From NCBI GenBank assembly GCA_002339675.1, contig DDKB01000008.1:434001-498000 (forward strand): a stretch of DNA of 64,000 nt. The letters are read 5' to 3'. The notes under the pieces were generated by a model. That model searched no databases and had not been told where the DNA came from. It saw only the letters and a program-made list of their open reading frames with translations. The position numbers and the translations under genes are program-made. Position 1 is the first letter of the stretch; each line of letters opens with the position of its first letter. The stretch comes from Stutzerimonas stutzeri (GTDB lineage Bacteria; Pseudomonadota; Gammaproteobacteria; Pseudomonadales; Pseudomonadaceae). Positions 27,610 through 35,955 of this stretch are shown in pieces.

Positions 27610-30144
27610 TCAGGCCCAGCCGGCCTCGGGAGCCGGCTGCGTGGCGACCACCACCCAGCCGCCCCGGCCGGCGCGGATGGCTCGCAGGGCATCGACGAGG
27701 TCCCTGCCGGTAAGTGCCGCCATGGCGGCAGCCACGGCCCGCGGATGCTCCGGGGGCAGCCCGGCCAGGCGGCACTGCCAGGCCAGCTCGGCCTGCATGC
27801 GCGGGTCGGTCAGCGCCGCCAGCTGGCGGTCGCCCGCCGCCTGTGCGGCCTGCACCAGCGCCGCGTCGGGACGCGCGGCCAGCGCCTCGGCAAAGCTGTC
27901 GAGGAACTGCAGGCAGTGCTCATGAATCTGCGCCGCCGAAGCGCTGGGCGACTGCACGGCGAACAGCACGCCGGCGTGCGCACCCACGCTGTGGAAGCGG
28001 CTGAACACCGCGTAGCCCAGCTGCAACTCGCTGCGCAGGCGACGAAAGAACGCACTTTCCATCAGGCGCGCCAGGACCCGCCAGGCCGCCTCGACCCTTG
28101 CCGAACGATCCGGCAGCGGGCAGAACAGCAACCAGCCGGTGTCTGCCTGGGCGACGCGAATGCCTGGCAGGCCGACCGCGTACCAGTGCCGGTCGAAATG
28201 GCGATCGACCGGCGCGGGTGGCCGCCCCAGGGGCGTGCCCGGCAGGCGGTCCAGCGCCTCGGCCAGCGGGCCCTCCCGATCGGACGCCAGGCCGACCGCC
28301 AGGGCGCGCCAGCACGCCGCGCCCCAGCACCGCTGCAGCCCGTGCGCATCCGCCGTCAAGCGCGATGCAACACCCTGGCCCTGCTCGCCCAGCAGGCGTG
28401 GCAACCACCGAAGCAGCTGCCGGATGAGCATGTCGTCGCCCTGCAGCGCGGCGGCCTGGGCGGCTCGACGCGTTCCTTCGGCGAACGCGGTGGCAGCCGG
28501 CGCGACTAGCTGGGCCGACAGGCCACGGAGGACCTCTGGGATGACGTCGGTGACCCCTTCGAGTACCAGTTGCCAGGCGTCACCCAGATCATCGAACCGC
28601 AACTGCACGCCGGCCTCCAGGGCCGCCGCGCTGCTCGCCTCGATGGCCTGCGCCAGGCTCTGCCACAGCGCCGCCGGGGGCGCCTCGTCGAACTGCCAGC
28701 CGAGAAAGACCGCGCCCAGCTCACCTGGGTCCGTCACCGGCAGCCAGTGCACCGCCGCCAGCCGCCGCGACGCCGGGTAGCCGGCCGGAGCAGGCCTCAG
28801 CCACGGATTGATCGTCGGACACTGCCAGTGCCAGGCGTACGGCTCGGCGCGCGCCGCTGGCTCTTGGGCAAGGCGCAGCGCAAAGCCGCCGGTCACGATG
28901 GACGGGCGGTCGCTGCCGTCGACTGTCAGCACCAGCGGCCGGGCCGCGGCGAGGCATTCGCCCAGAGTCTGCAATGCCCGCTGCAGCGCCGAGGCATCGC
29001 TGTCCCGGCCCCAGGCCAGCGGCTCGACCCAGTGGCGCAACCGTGCCAGGGGTTCGGCGCGCTGCAACTGGCGCTGGACGATGACCGCATAGGCCTCGCT
29101 GCAAGCGGGCCAGCAGGGCCCACCGGTAAACAACCGCAGCCAGTCGCACACCGCTTCGACCACCGTGGCCCGTGCCTCAAGACCAGACGCCGTGGGCTGC
29201 AGCTCGACGACCGCCACACACTGGCCGGCGTACCGGTACGGCACGCGCAGCCGGACCGAGCGGCTCAGCCCGGCCTCGCGCAGCCGCGCCGCGAGGCCGC
29301 CCGGAGCTTCGGATCCGAGCCAGCAAGCGAGGTAGTCCAGCGCCGCGGCGGCCTGTTCCGGCAGGCTGTCGAGCAGGAATGCCACGTGCAGGCGCGGCGG
29401 CGTCTCAGGCAACTGCATCCGCAACCAGCCGGCTTGCTGCGCCAGCAGAGGCGGCGCGGCACGTTGGACGAACGGACCGGCCAGCAATAGCCGGTCGGCC
29501 TGCTCGGCAAGCTGATGCAGGACCGGCGCATCCTGCGGGCCGGCCAGCAGCAACTCGAGCTGTCCGGTGCGGTAGAAGCCCTGGTGATAAGCGTGGAATG
29601 CCGCCTGGAAGGCATCGTCCTCGACCGGCAGCGTGTCGCGGTTGCCAGCGTGGAAGGCTGCAAAGGGATGCGCCGCTGCCAGCCCCTGCCCGAGTGCAGC
29701 GTCGCACAGGGTGTCAACATCCTGGGCCCGCGCCTGGAACTCGGCCTGCAGCACCTCGCGCTCACGCAGCTGCCCGTGGCGGTCGAGCAAGGGTCGCGCC
29801 AGCATGTCGAGCAGGCGCAGCAGCGCCCCGTCGAGCTGGTCCGCCGGGACCTGAAAGAAGAAATCAGTGTGGCGCTCGCGAGTCGAGGCGTTGAGCTGGC
29901 CGCCGCAGGCCTGCACGAAGGGCATCAGCGCGTCGTTGCCCGGATAGGCATGGCTGCCAAGAAACAGCAGGTGCTCGAGGAAATGCGCCAGCCCCGGATA
30001 CGCGGACGGCGCGTCGTGGGCTCCCGCGTGGACTCGGACCCAGGCGGCGCTCTGCGCCGCGCCGGGCAGCGGCAACAGGCGCACCTGCAGGCCGTTGGCC
30101 AGGGTGCTGCGGGCAGGGCGCCGGGTCGGATCAGTCGTGGGCAT
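27610..30144 (-). CDS. pqqF: PqqF, M16-family peptidase for PQQ biosynthesis
   Basis: An 844-residue zinc peptidase. The inverted zinc motif HFLEH lies at residues 54-58 (GLAHFLEHLLFLGS), with the distal Glu in LREREVLQAEF, as in insulinase-type enzymes; the C-terminal half is the inactive partner region. PqqF cleaves the PqqA peptide after cross-linking by PqqE. The ATG at 30144 (MPTTDPTRRP) is chosen because the family begins a few residues before the beta strand STLANGLQVRLL; an in-frame start at 30213 would add an unrelated tail. No other pqq gene is present here, so pqqF is separated from pqqABCDE. Confidence 0.9.
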   Translation of the reverse strand: MPTTDPTRRPARSTLANGLQVRLLPLPGAAQSAAWVRVHAGAHDAPSAYPGLAHFLEHLLFLGSHAYPGNDALMPFVQACGGQLNASTRERHTDFFFQVPADQLDGALLRLLDMLARPLLDRHGQLREREVLQAEFQARAQDVDTLCDAALGQGLAAAHPFAAFHAGNRDTLPVEDDAFQAAFHAYHQGFYRTGQLELLLAGPQDAPVLHQLAEQADRLLLAGPFVQRAAPPLLAQQAGWLRMQLPETPPRLHVAFLLDSLPEQAAAALDYLACWLGSEAPGGLAARLREAGLSRSVRLRVPYRYAGQCVAVVELQPTASGLEARATVVEAVCDWLRLFTGGPCWPACSEAYAVIVQRQLQRAEPLARLRHWVEPLAWGRDSDASALQRALQTLGECLAAARPLVLTVDGSDRPSIVTGGFALRLAQEPAARAEPYAWHWQCPTINPWLRPAPAGYPASRRLAAVHWLPVTDPGELGAVFLGWQFDEAPPAALWQSLAQAIEASSAAALEAGVQLRFDDLGDAWQLVLEGVTDVIPEVLRGLSAQLVAPAATAFAEGTRRAAQAAALQGDDMLIRQLLRWLPRLLGEQGQGVASRLTADAHGLQRCWGAACWRALAVGLASDREGPLAEALDRLPGTPLGRPPAPVDRHFDRHWYAVGLPGIRVAQADTGWLLFCPLPDRSARVEAAWRVLARLMESAFFRRLRSELQLGYAVFSRFHSVGAHAGVLFAVQSPSASAAQIHEHCLQFLDSFAEALAARPDAALVQAAQAAGDRQLAALTDPRMQAELAWQCRLAGLPPEHPRAVAAAMAALTGRDLVDALRAIRAGRGGWVVVATQPAPEAGWA

Positions 30145-30252
30145 GGGCTGCGCCTTTTGCGGCAAGGGGGCTTGAGGCTCGCCCCGGGACGGTCCCGGCG
30201 CGATCGCTCCCAAGCATCCTGCGCTCGCCGGACAAGGGCAAGCCCGGCGCGC

Positions 30253-31209
30253 TCAGGTGTCCAGATGCCCGTCGAGGAACTGCAGCAAACGGCGCTGCAT
30301 CAGCTTTCCCGCATTGCCCAGGCAGGCGACCGGCGAATGGCGCAGGCCGTCCTCGGAAAATTCGGCGGCCTCCCCGGCCATCGCCAGCGGGCAGTCGAGG
30401 CTCAAGGTCAGCCGGGTGAGCTGCTTAAGCAGCGCCGCGTTGGCCGGCACGTTGGAGTACAGCACCAGGGCGCGCGGGCGGACCTTCTCGCACACCAGCG
30501 TCAGCTCCTCGAGCGGCTGACCGATCGCCAGCACGCTGACCTCGATCTTCTCGCTGGCGAGCAGCAGGCCGGCGACCAGCAGTTCCAGTTCGCGGCACTG
30601 CCCCGGCACCGCCGCCAGCAGCACGCGCTCCTCGGCCTGACCTCGCCCGAGTTGCAGGCGCTGCAGCACCCGCGCGCGCAGGAAGCCGTCGAGGAATAAC
30701 CATTCGCTGGTCTGGCCGAACGCGCCCTGGCGTACCAGCAGCTGTTGCCAGAGCGGCAGCAGGACTTCCTGAAACACGACTGGCAGCGGGTAGGTCGAGA
30801 AGATCTGGCCGTAGACCTGGTCAAGCCGATTGTCATCGAACTGGCTCACGGCACGCTGCACCTGCGCTTGCCATTCGGCCCATTCGCCGGCGACCGCCTC
30901 CAGCTGCTCCGGCGGCGCGGCGGCTTTGGTCGCGGCACTGCGCGACAGAATGCTGCCGACCTTGCTCACTGCCACGCCGCGCTCGGTCCAGGCGACGATG
31001 CTGCGCACCGCCTCGACGTCAGCCATCGAATACAGGCGATGGCCGCTCTCGGTACGGGTCGGCTGGATCAGGCCGTAGCGGCGCTCCCAGGCACGCAAGG
31101 TCACCGGATTCACGCCCGTCAGGCGCGACACCTCGCGTATCGGAAACAGGTCTTCCCGTTTCAGCGACTCGGATGAAAGCAGCGTGGATGCATCGGCGGA
31201 ATCGGTCAT
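30253..31209 (-). CDS. MerR/LitR-like regulator, class II (no B12 ligand His)
   Basis: A 318-residue protein with an N-terminal MerR winged helix (FPIREVSRLTGVNPVTLRAWERRYGL) and a C-terminal part resembling the cobalamin-binding region of CarH/LitR. The position where CarH-type proteins carry the B12-ligating His reads VPGQCRELELL, without His, so it fits the class II LitR proteins, such as PplR1 and PplR2 of P. putida, that depend on a LOV protein for light response. The ATG at 31209 starts the DNA-binding domain. It is divergent from a DUF393 gene, with tandem CTATACAAA elements between them. Confidence 0.85.
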   Translation of the reverse strand: MTDSADASTLLSSESLKREDLFPIREVSRLTGVNPVTLRAWERRYGLIQPTRTESGHRLYSMADVEAVRSIVAWTERGVAVSKVGSILSRSAATKAAAPPEQLEAVAGEWAEWQAQVQRAVSQFDDNRLDQVYGQIFSTYPLPVVFQEVLLPLWQQLLVRQGAFGQTSEWLFLDGFLRARVLQRLQLGRGQAEERVLLAAVPGQCRELELLVAGLLLASEKIEVSVLAIGQPLEELTLVCEKVRPRALVLYSNVPANAALLKQLTRLTLSLDCPLAMAGEAAEFSEDGLRHSPVACLGNAGKLMQRRLLQFLDGHLDT

Positions 31210-31269
31210 GGTGCGGGCGGCTAAGGCAGGGAAAGCGCGCATTGTAACCCACGCCCGGCAGGCATAGGC

Positions 31270-31286
31270 TATACAAAAGCTATACA
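31270..31286. promoter_or_regulatory. Tandem TATACA elements between merR and DUF393 genes
   Basis: CTATACAAAAG and CTATACAAACC are direct repeats with an 11-base period, one helical turn. TATACA resembles the half-sites of the N12-spaced elements elsewhere in the island. The location in the 93-base divergent spacer fits autoregulation. Confidence 0.5.
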
Positions 31287-31302
31287 AACCGAGGGTTTCG
31301 CT

Positions 31303-31704
31303 ATGCATCCGAAATGGCCGCTGACGCTTTACGTTGACGGCGCCTGCCCGCTCTGCGCCCGGGAAATCCTCTGGTTGCGCCGGCATGCCGTACCCGAGCG
31401 GCTGCTGCTGGTTGATATCAGCGCCACCGACTTCGCCTGCCCCGAGCGCTCCGTCAGCCAGTTGCGCGACATCCTGCATGCCCGCAGCGCCGACGGGCAG
31501 TGGTTGACCGGCATCGATGCGACCTACTGGAGCTGGCGTGCAGCAGGTCTCGAGCGCTGGGCCACGCCTCTTGGCTGGCGGCCGCTGCGGCCGGTGCTGC
31601 TGCTGGCGTACCGGCTGTTCAGCCTGGCTCGCCCACACCTGGGCTGGCTGCCGCATCCGGCGGGCGCGAGCCGCTGCATCGACAGCTGCAATCGCGACGC
31701 CTGA
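31303..31704 (+). CDS. DUF393 (DCC family) thiol-disulfide oxidoreductase-like protein
   Basis: A 133-residue protein opening LTLYVDGACPLCAREILWLRR, with the DGxCPxC motif of the DCC/DUF393 family, which is predicted to have a thioredoxin-like fold. Function is unknown; some members are found with photolyase-linked or light-induced genes. It starts 17 bases after the tandem TATACA elements and is transcribed away from the MerR gene. A TGTACA lies 16 bases after its stop. Confidence 0.82.
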   Translation: MHPKWPLTLYVDGACPLCAREILWLRRHAVPERLLLVDISATDFACPERSVSQLRDILHARSADGQWLTGIDATYWSWRAAGLERWATPLGWRPLRPVLLLAYRLFSLARPHLGWLPHPAGASRCIDSCNRDA

Positions 31705-31853
31705 TCACACGCAAAAACCTGTACAGAACGAAGGGTTTCTAGTCGCTTCGCCACGCGGAGCGGGCACCCACTGTTTCGGTCGAAGCCCTGTCAACGCTGC
31801 ATCCTGTTGCCGGCCGGGGCATCCAAAAGCGTTACAACACCACGAAATTTTCT

Positions 31854-31877
31854 TGTACAACTAGATCTTCTGGTATA
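31854..31877 (+). promoter_or_regulatory. Candidate LitR-type operator overlapping the folE promoter
   Basis: TGTACA at 31854-31859 and GGTATA at 31872-31877 are spaced by 12 bases, one mismatch from TRTACA-N12-TGTAYA. TTGTAC could serve as the -35 and TATAGC (31874-31879) as the -10 element, so a bound regulator would block polymerase. folE starts 100 bases downstream. Confidence 0.55.
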
Positions 31878-31978
31878 GCTTTAGTCCGACTGGCACTCTG
31901 CCTCGCCCGCCACTCCGACCCGGCACCCGGGCGCCTGCACCGCTTCCGTCTACGCACCGCCTTCCAGAGGAATGCTTC

Positions 31979-32536
31979 ATGAACGAATTGTCCGGCCACT
32001 TCCGCGAAATCCTCCTCGGTGTGGGTGAGGATCCGCAGCGCGAAGGTCTCCTCGACACGCCCAAGCGGGCCGCCAAGGCCTTGCAATACCTGTGCAACGG
32101 CTATGAAAAGTCGCTGGAAGAAGTGGTCAACGGCGCCCTCTTCGCCTCCGATAACGACGAGATGGTGATCGTGCGCGACGTCGAGCTCTACTCGCTGTGC
32201 GAGCACCACATGCTGCCCTTCATCGGCAAGGCGCACGTGGCCTACATTCCCACCGGCAAGGTGCTGGGCCTGTCGAAGGTGGCGCGCATCGTCGACATGT
32301 ATGCACGGCGCCTGCAGATTCAGGAAAACCTGACCCGGCAGATCGCCGAGGCGATCCAGGAGGTCACCCACGCCGCCGGCGTGGCGGTGGTCATCGAGGC
32401 CAAGCACATGTGCATGATGATGCGCGGCGTCGAGAAGCAGAACTCGCTGATGAACACCTCGGTGATGCTTGGCGCCTTCCGCGAGTCCTGCACCACGCGG
32501 ATGGAGTTTCTGCAGCTGATCGGGGGGAGCCGCTGA
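31979..32536 (+). CDS. folE: GTP cyclohydrolase I
   Basis: A 185-residue FolE. The zinc and catalytic motifs SLCEHHMLPF and the GTP-binding segment KVARIVDMYARRLQIQE are intact. It converts GTP to dihydroneopterin triphosphate. It is the first gene of a probable five-gene unit with folX, a chalcone-isomerase-like gene, an MFS gene and a DUF3833 gene, behind a LitR-type element. P. putida carries a light-induced folE of this kind besides the housekeeping one. GAGGAA stands eight bases before the start. Its stop overlaps the folX start. Confidence 0.95.
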   Translation: MNELSGHFREILLGVGEDPQREGLLDTPKRAAKALQYLCNGYEKSLEEVVNGALFASDNDEMVIVRDVELYSLCEHHMLPFIGKAHVAYIPTGKVLGLSKVARIVDMYARRLQIQENLTRQIAEAIQEVTHAAGVAVVIEAKHMCMMMRGVEKQNSLMNTSVMLGAFRESCTTRMEFLQLIGGSR

Positions 32537-32907
32537 TGCCCCGCATGGAGCCCGGCCTGGCGCGTATCCGTGTCAAGGATCTGCGCCTGCGTACCTACAT
32601 CGGCATCAACGAGGACGAGATCCTCAACAAGCAGGACGTGCTGATCAACCTCACCGTGTTCTATCGGGCGATCGATGCGGTGCGCGCCAATGACATCGAC
32701 ACGGCGCTGAACTACCGCACCCTGACCAAGGCGGTGATCGCCCATGTCGAAAACAACCGGTTCAACCTGCTGGAGCGCCTGACCCAGGAGATTCTCGACC
32801 TGGTGATGAGCCGCCCGGAGGTGGACTACGCGGAGGTGGAGGTAGACAAGCCACATGCCTTGCGCTTCGCCGAGTCGGTCTCCATCACGCTCGCGGGCAG
32901 CCGCTGA
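32536..32907 (+). CDS. folX: Dihydroneopterin triphosphate 2'-epimerase
   Basis: A 123-residue tetrahydrobiopterin-fold protein. YIGINEDEILNKQDVLINL and NYRTLTKAVIAHVENNRFNL match FolX rather than the aldolase FolB, and the Glu in LLERLTQEI is the conserved catalytic region. FolX makes dihydromonapterin triphosphate, the precursor of tetrahydromonapterin. It shares one base (TGATG) with folE. The pair could supply a reduced monapterin cofactor, or a pterin chromophore, to the light-induced proteins of this island. Confidence 0.9.
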   Translation: MPRMEPGLARIRVKDLRLRTYIGINEDEILNKQDVLINLTVFYRAIDAVRANDIDTALNYRTLTKAVIAHVENNRFNLLERLTQEILDLVMSRPEVDYAEVEVDKPHALRFAESVSITLAGSR

Positions 32908-32948
32908 GCCCAGGCGCCTGGCCAGGGATCGGGAACGGGAGGAGCGCC

Positions 32949-33458
32949 ATGATCGCTCGTGCTGCATGGCTGGCCCTGTGGCTGGTGAGCGTCTGCGTGT
33001 CGGCGAACGATTGGCATCAGGTGCTGCCCGGCGCCCGATTGGTCGGCGAAGGCGACGCAACGCTGCTCGGCCTGCGCCTGTACCGCGCCCGTCTGCTCGC
33101 GCCAGAGACGCCGCTGCGCGCCGATTCGCCCTTCGTGCTGGAGTTGCGCTATCACCGCGCCTTTCGGCGCGACACCCTGGTGCAGGCCAGCCTCGACGAA
33201 ATGCGCCGGCTCGGCCAGCCGAATGGACCGCGGCTCAGGCGCTGGGAACACGCAATGGCGCAGGCCTTCGCCGATGTCGCACCGGGTGATCGGCTGGCCG
33301 GCCTCTACCTGCCGGGCGAAGGTTGCCGCTTTTACCTGAACGGGCAGCTGCGCCAGGAAATCCGCGAGCCGGCCTTTGCCCAGGCCTTTTTCGCCATCTG
33401 GCTCAGCCCGGACAGTCGCGACCGGACGCTGCGCCGGCAATTGTTGGGCACGCCATGA
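32949..33458 (+). CDS. Chalcone-isomerase-like secreted protein
   Basis: A 169-residue protein with a signal peptide (AAWLALWLVSVCVSAND) and a domain of the bacterial chalcone-isomerase-like family (LVGEGDATLLGLRLYRARLL). Catalytic residues of plant enzymes cannot be assigned. Such genes recur beside DUF3833, MFS and cyclopropane-synthase genes in clusters linked to singlet-oxygen or light response. It has GGGAGGAG before the start and overlaps the MFS gene by four bases. Confidence 0.8.
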   Translation: MIARAAWLALWLVSVCVSANDWHQVLPGARLVGEGDATLLGLRLYRARLLAPETPLRADSPFVLELRYHRAFRRDTLVQASLDEMRRLGQPNGPRLRRWEHAMAQAFADVAPGDRLAGLYLPGEGCRFYLNGQLRQEIREPAFAQAFFAIWLSPDSRDRTLRRQLLGTP

Positions 33459-34684
33459 CCCGCGCCGATCTCGCCCGTTACGGCGGCCTCGGGCTGCCGC
33501 TGGCCATGGCGATGCTGCCGATTTACGTGCTGGTCCCCAACTTCTACGCGACCGAGGTCGGCCTCGGCCTCGGTCTGACCGGCGCGATACTCTTCGCTGC
33601 GCGGCTGGTCGACACCGTCCAGGATCCCTGGCTCGGCTGGATGATCGACCGCCTAACCCCGCGCGGCTGGAACCGCCTGGTGCTCGCAGCGGCCGTCGGG
33701 CTGGCCGTGGCGATGGCCGCGCTGCTGGTACCGCCGACCGGCAGTCACTGGCTGATCGGAACCTGGCTGGCCCTTGCACTGGTGGCCACGTACAGCCTGC
33801 ACAGCCTGATCAACATCACCTACCTCGCCTGGGGCGCCCGCTTAAGCGACCTTCAGGCCGTGCGCACCCAGGTTGCGGCCTGGCGCGAAGGCGCCGGGCT
33901 GCTTGGCGTCGTCCTGGCCAGCGTGCTGCCGGCACTGCTCTCCAGCTGGCTCGGCCAGGCCACGGCGATGGCCCTGTTCGCCGGTCTGTTCGCCCTGATG
34001 CTGGCGGCCGCCACCGGTCTGCTGGTCTGGCGCGCGCCGCGTCCGCAACGTCCGGCGGGGGTCGGCCTCGGATGGCGTGTGCCACTGAACAACCGGGCCT
34101 TTCGCCAGCTGAGCCGGGTGTTCTTCGTCAATGCGGTGGCCGTGGCGATCCCGGCGACCCTGGCGCTGTTCTTCATCGCCGACCGCCTGGCGCTCGCCGA
34201 TAGGGCCGGCCTGTTCCTGACGCTCTACTTCGTCAGCGGTGCCGCGGGGTTGCCGCTCTGGACCCGCCTGGCCAACCGGGTCGGCAAGGCCCGCGCCTGG
34301 CGGGCCGGAATGGCGATGGCCTGCTGTGCGTTCGTCTGGGCCGCCTGGCTCGGGCCCGGCGATGCCTGGGCCTACGCCGGCGTCTGCCTGCTCTGTGGCC
34401 TTGCCCTGGGCGCCGACCTGGCGTTGCCGCCGGCGCTGCTGGCCGACCTGATTCCGCCCGAACATCGCAATGCCACCGCCGCCTACTTCGGCCTGTGGAG
34501 CCTGCTGGCCAAGCTCGCGCTGGCCGTGTCCGGCCTGGCGCTGCCGGTCCTCGCGCTGCTGGGTTACCAGCCCGGCCAGCCGGCCGGTATTGAGCTGGCA
34601 CTGGTCTATGCCGCGCTCCCCTGCCTGCTGAAGATCGGCTCAGCCCTGATGCTGTCTTCTCTCACCCGTGGAGAAACCCGATGA
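33455..34684 (+). CDS. MFS transporter (GPH-type, light-island)
   Basis: A 409-residue membrane protein with about twelve helices and the sugar:cation symporter features DTVQDPWLGWMIDRLTPRGW and HSLINITYLAWGARLS. In singlet-oxygen and light clusters such carriers accompany DUF3833 and cyclopropane-synthase-like genes; their substrate is unknown. The ATG at 33455 overlaps the end of the previous gene, and its own end overlaps the lipoprotein gene by four bases. Confidence 0.84.
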   Translation: MTRADLARYGGLGLPLAMAMLPIYVLVPNFYATEVGLGLGLTGAILFAARLVDTVQDPWLGWMIDRLTPRGWNRLVLAAAVGLAVAMAALLVPPTGSHWLIGTWLALALVATYSLHSLINITYLAWGARLSDLQAVRTQVAAWREGAGLLGVVLASVLPALLSSWLGQATAMALFAGLFALMLAAATGLLVWRAPRPQRPAGVGLGWRVPLNNRAFRQLSRVFFVNAVAVAIPATLALFFIADRLALADRAGLFLTLYFVSGAAGLPLWTRLANRVGKARAWRAGMAMACCAFVWAAWLGPGDAWAYAGVCLLCGLALGADLALPPALLADLIPPEHRNATAAYFGLWSLLAKLALAVSGLALPVLALLGYQPGQPAGIELALVYAALPCLLKIGSALMLSSLTRGETR

Positions 34685-35205
34685 AACGATGGCTGATGAT
34701 GTGTTGCATCCTGCTTGCCGGCTGCACCCAGGTCGAGGTGGCGGACTACCGCGACCAGGGCCCCCCGCTCGACCTGCGCACCTTCTTCGATGGCCGGGTG
34801 GACGCCTGGGGCATGTTTCAGAAACGCTCCGGCGAGGTGGTCAAGCGTTTTACCGTCGTCATCGAGGGGCGGCAGGACGGCGATAACCTGATCCTCGACG
34901 AACGCTTCACCTACAGTGACGGCACCCACCAGCGGCGGGTCTGGACCCTCCGCCCGGACGGTCCGGGACGCTGGCGCGGGACCGCCGCGGACGTGGTCGG
35001 CGAGGCCTGGGGCGAGGTCGCTGGCAATGCCTTGCGCTGGCGCTACGTGCTGCGCCTGCCGGTCGATGACGCGGTCTACGACGTCACCCTCGACGACTGG
35101 ATGTACATGCTCGACGAGCAGACCCTGGCCAACCGCTCCTTCATGAGCAAGTTCGGCGTCGAGGTCGGGCAGATCACCCTGTTTTTCCGCAAGCATCCTG
35201 CCTGA
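34681..35205 (+). CDS. DUF3833 lipoprotein
   Basis: A 174-residue lipoprotein with the signal MKRWLMMCCILLAGC, lipobox LAGC, and the DUF3833 core (FFDGRVDAWGMFQKRSGEVVK and TFMSK-like end region SFMSKFGVEVG). Function is unknown; the lipocalin-like barrel suggests binding of a hydrophobic molecule. It closes the overlapping trio of chalcone-isomerase-like, MFS and lipoprotein genes, and a joint role in handling a membrane or lipid product is an inference from conserved neighbourhood. Confidence 0.82.
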   Translation: MKRWLMMCCILLAGCTQVEVADYRDQGPPLDLRTFFDGRVDAWGMFQKRSGEVVKRFTVVIEGRQDGDNLILDERFTYSDGTHQRRVWTLRPDGPGRWRGTAADVVGEAWGEVAGNALRWRYVLRLPVDDAVYDVTLDDWMYMLDEQTLANRSFMSKFGVEVGQITLFFRKHPA

Positions 35206-35296
35206 CTGCAGCGGCGACGGCCCCAGTTGCAAAAGCCTTGTGCCAGCCCCGGAGGACTTGATCTAGAATGCCGCGAAACGAACAAGAGACATCCCC

Positions 35297-35743
35297 ATGA
35301 TCAACGCCAAGCTGCTGCAACTGGTAATCGAAGCCTCCAACGACGGAATCGTGGTCGCCGAGCAGGAAGGCGAGGACAACATCCTGATCTACGCCAACCC
35401 GGCCTTCCAGCGCCTCACCGGTTACGAGGTCGACGATATCCTCTATCAGGATTGCCGCTTCCTGCAGGCCGGTGACCGCGACCAGCCAGGCCTGGCGGCG
35501 ATCCGCGAGGCGGTACGCAGCAATACCCCGTGCCGACAGATCATCCGCAACTACCGCAAGGATGGCAGCGCGTTCTGGAACGAACTGTCCATCACCCCGG
35601 TATTCAACGAAGGCGACCAGCTCACGTACTACATCGGCATCCAGAAGGACGTCACGCCCGAGGTCGAGGCCAAACAGCGCGTCCGCGAGCTCGAAGCCGA
35701 GGTCGCCAGCCTTCGTGAGCAACTGGCTGCCCGGGACGCCTGA
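35297..35743 (+). CDS. Short LOV-domain blue-light photoreceptor (PpSB1-LOV/PplA-like)
   Basis: A 148-residue protein: one LOV domain with the adduct-forming C53 in LYQDCRFLQ, the flanking RNYRKDGSAFWNELSITPV and YYIGIQKDV, and a C-terminal helix (RVRELEAEVASLREQLAAR) able to form a coiled coil. The residue before the Cys is Asp, where plant LOVs have Asn; this is the same as in P. putida PpSB1-LOV, whose Cys is also at position 53. There is no output domain, so it must act by protein contact. In P. putida the LOV protein PplA works with MerR-type PplR proteins, and two such MerR genes are in this island. Confidence 0.93.
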   Translation: MINAKLLQLVIEASNDGIVVAEQEGEDNILIYANPAFQRLTGYEVDDILYQDCRFLQAGDRDQPGLAAIREAVRSNTPCRQIIRNYRKDGSAFWNELSITPVFNEGDQLTYYIGIQKDVTPEVEAKQRVRELEAEVASLREQLAARDA

Positions 35744-35955
35744 ACGTCTTCGGTCGTCGCGTTCCACTCGCCCCTTCAGTCCCCCGCCGCGGCGCCGATA
35801 GCCTGTTCGGAAGGCGCCGCTACCGGTCGCCACCCGGCGTCCAGATGACCGCTCGGCGCATTAGCCGATGCACCGCGCGTGAAAAACGCGAATAATAGCC
35901 ATCTGCCACTAAGTTCCCGCCAACCTGGACGGCGGCTGTATCCGGATCGTTTCAT

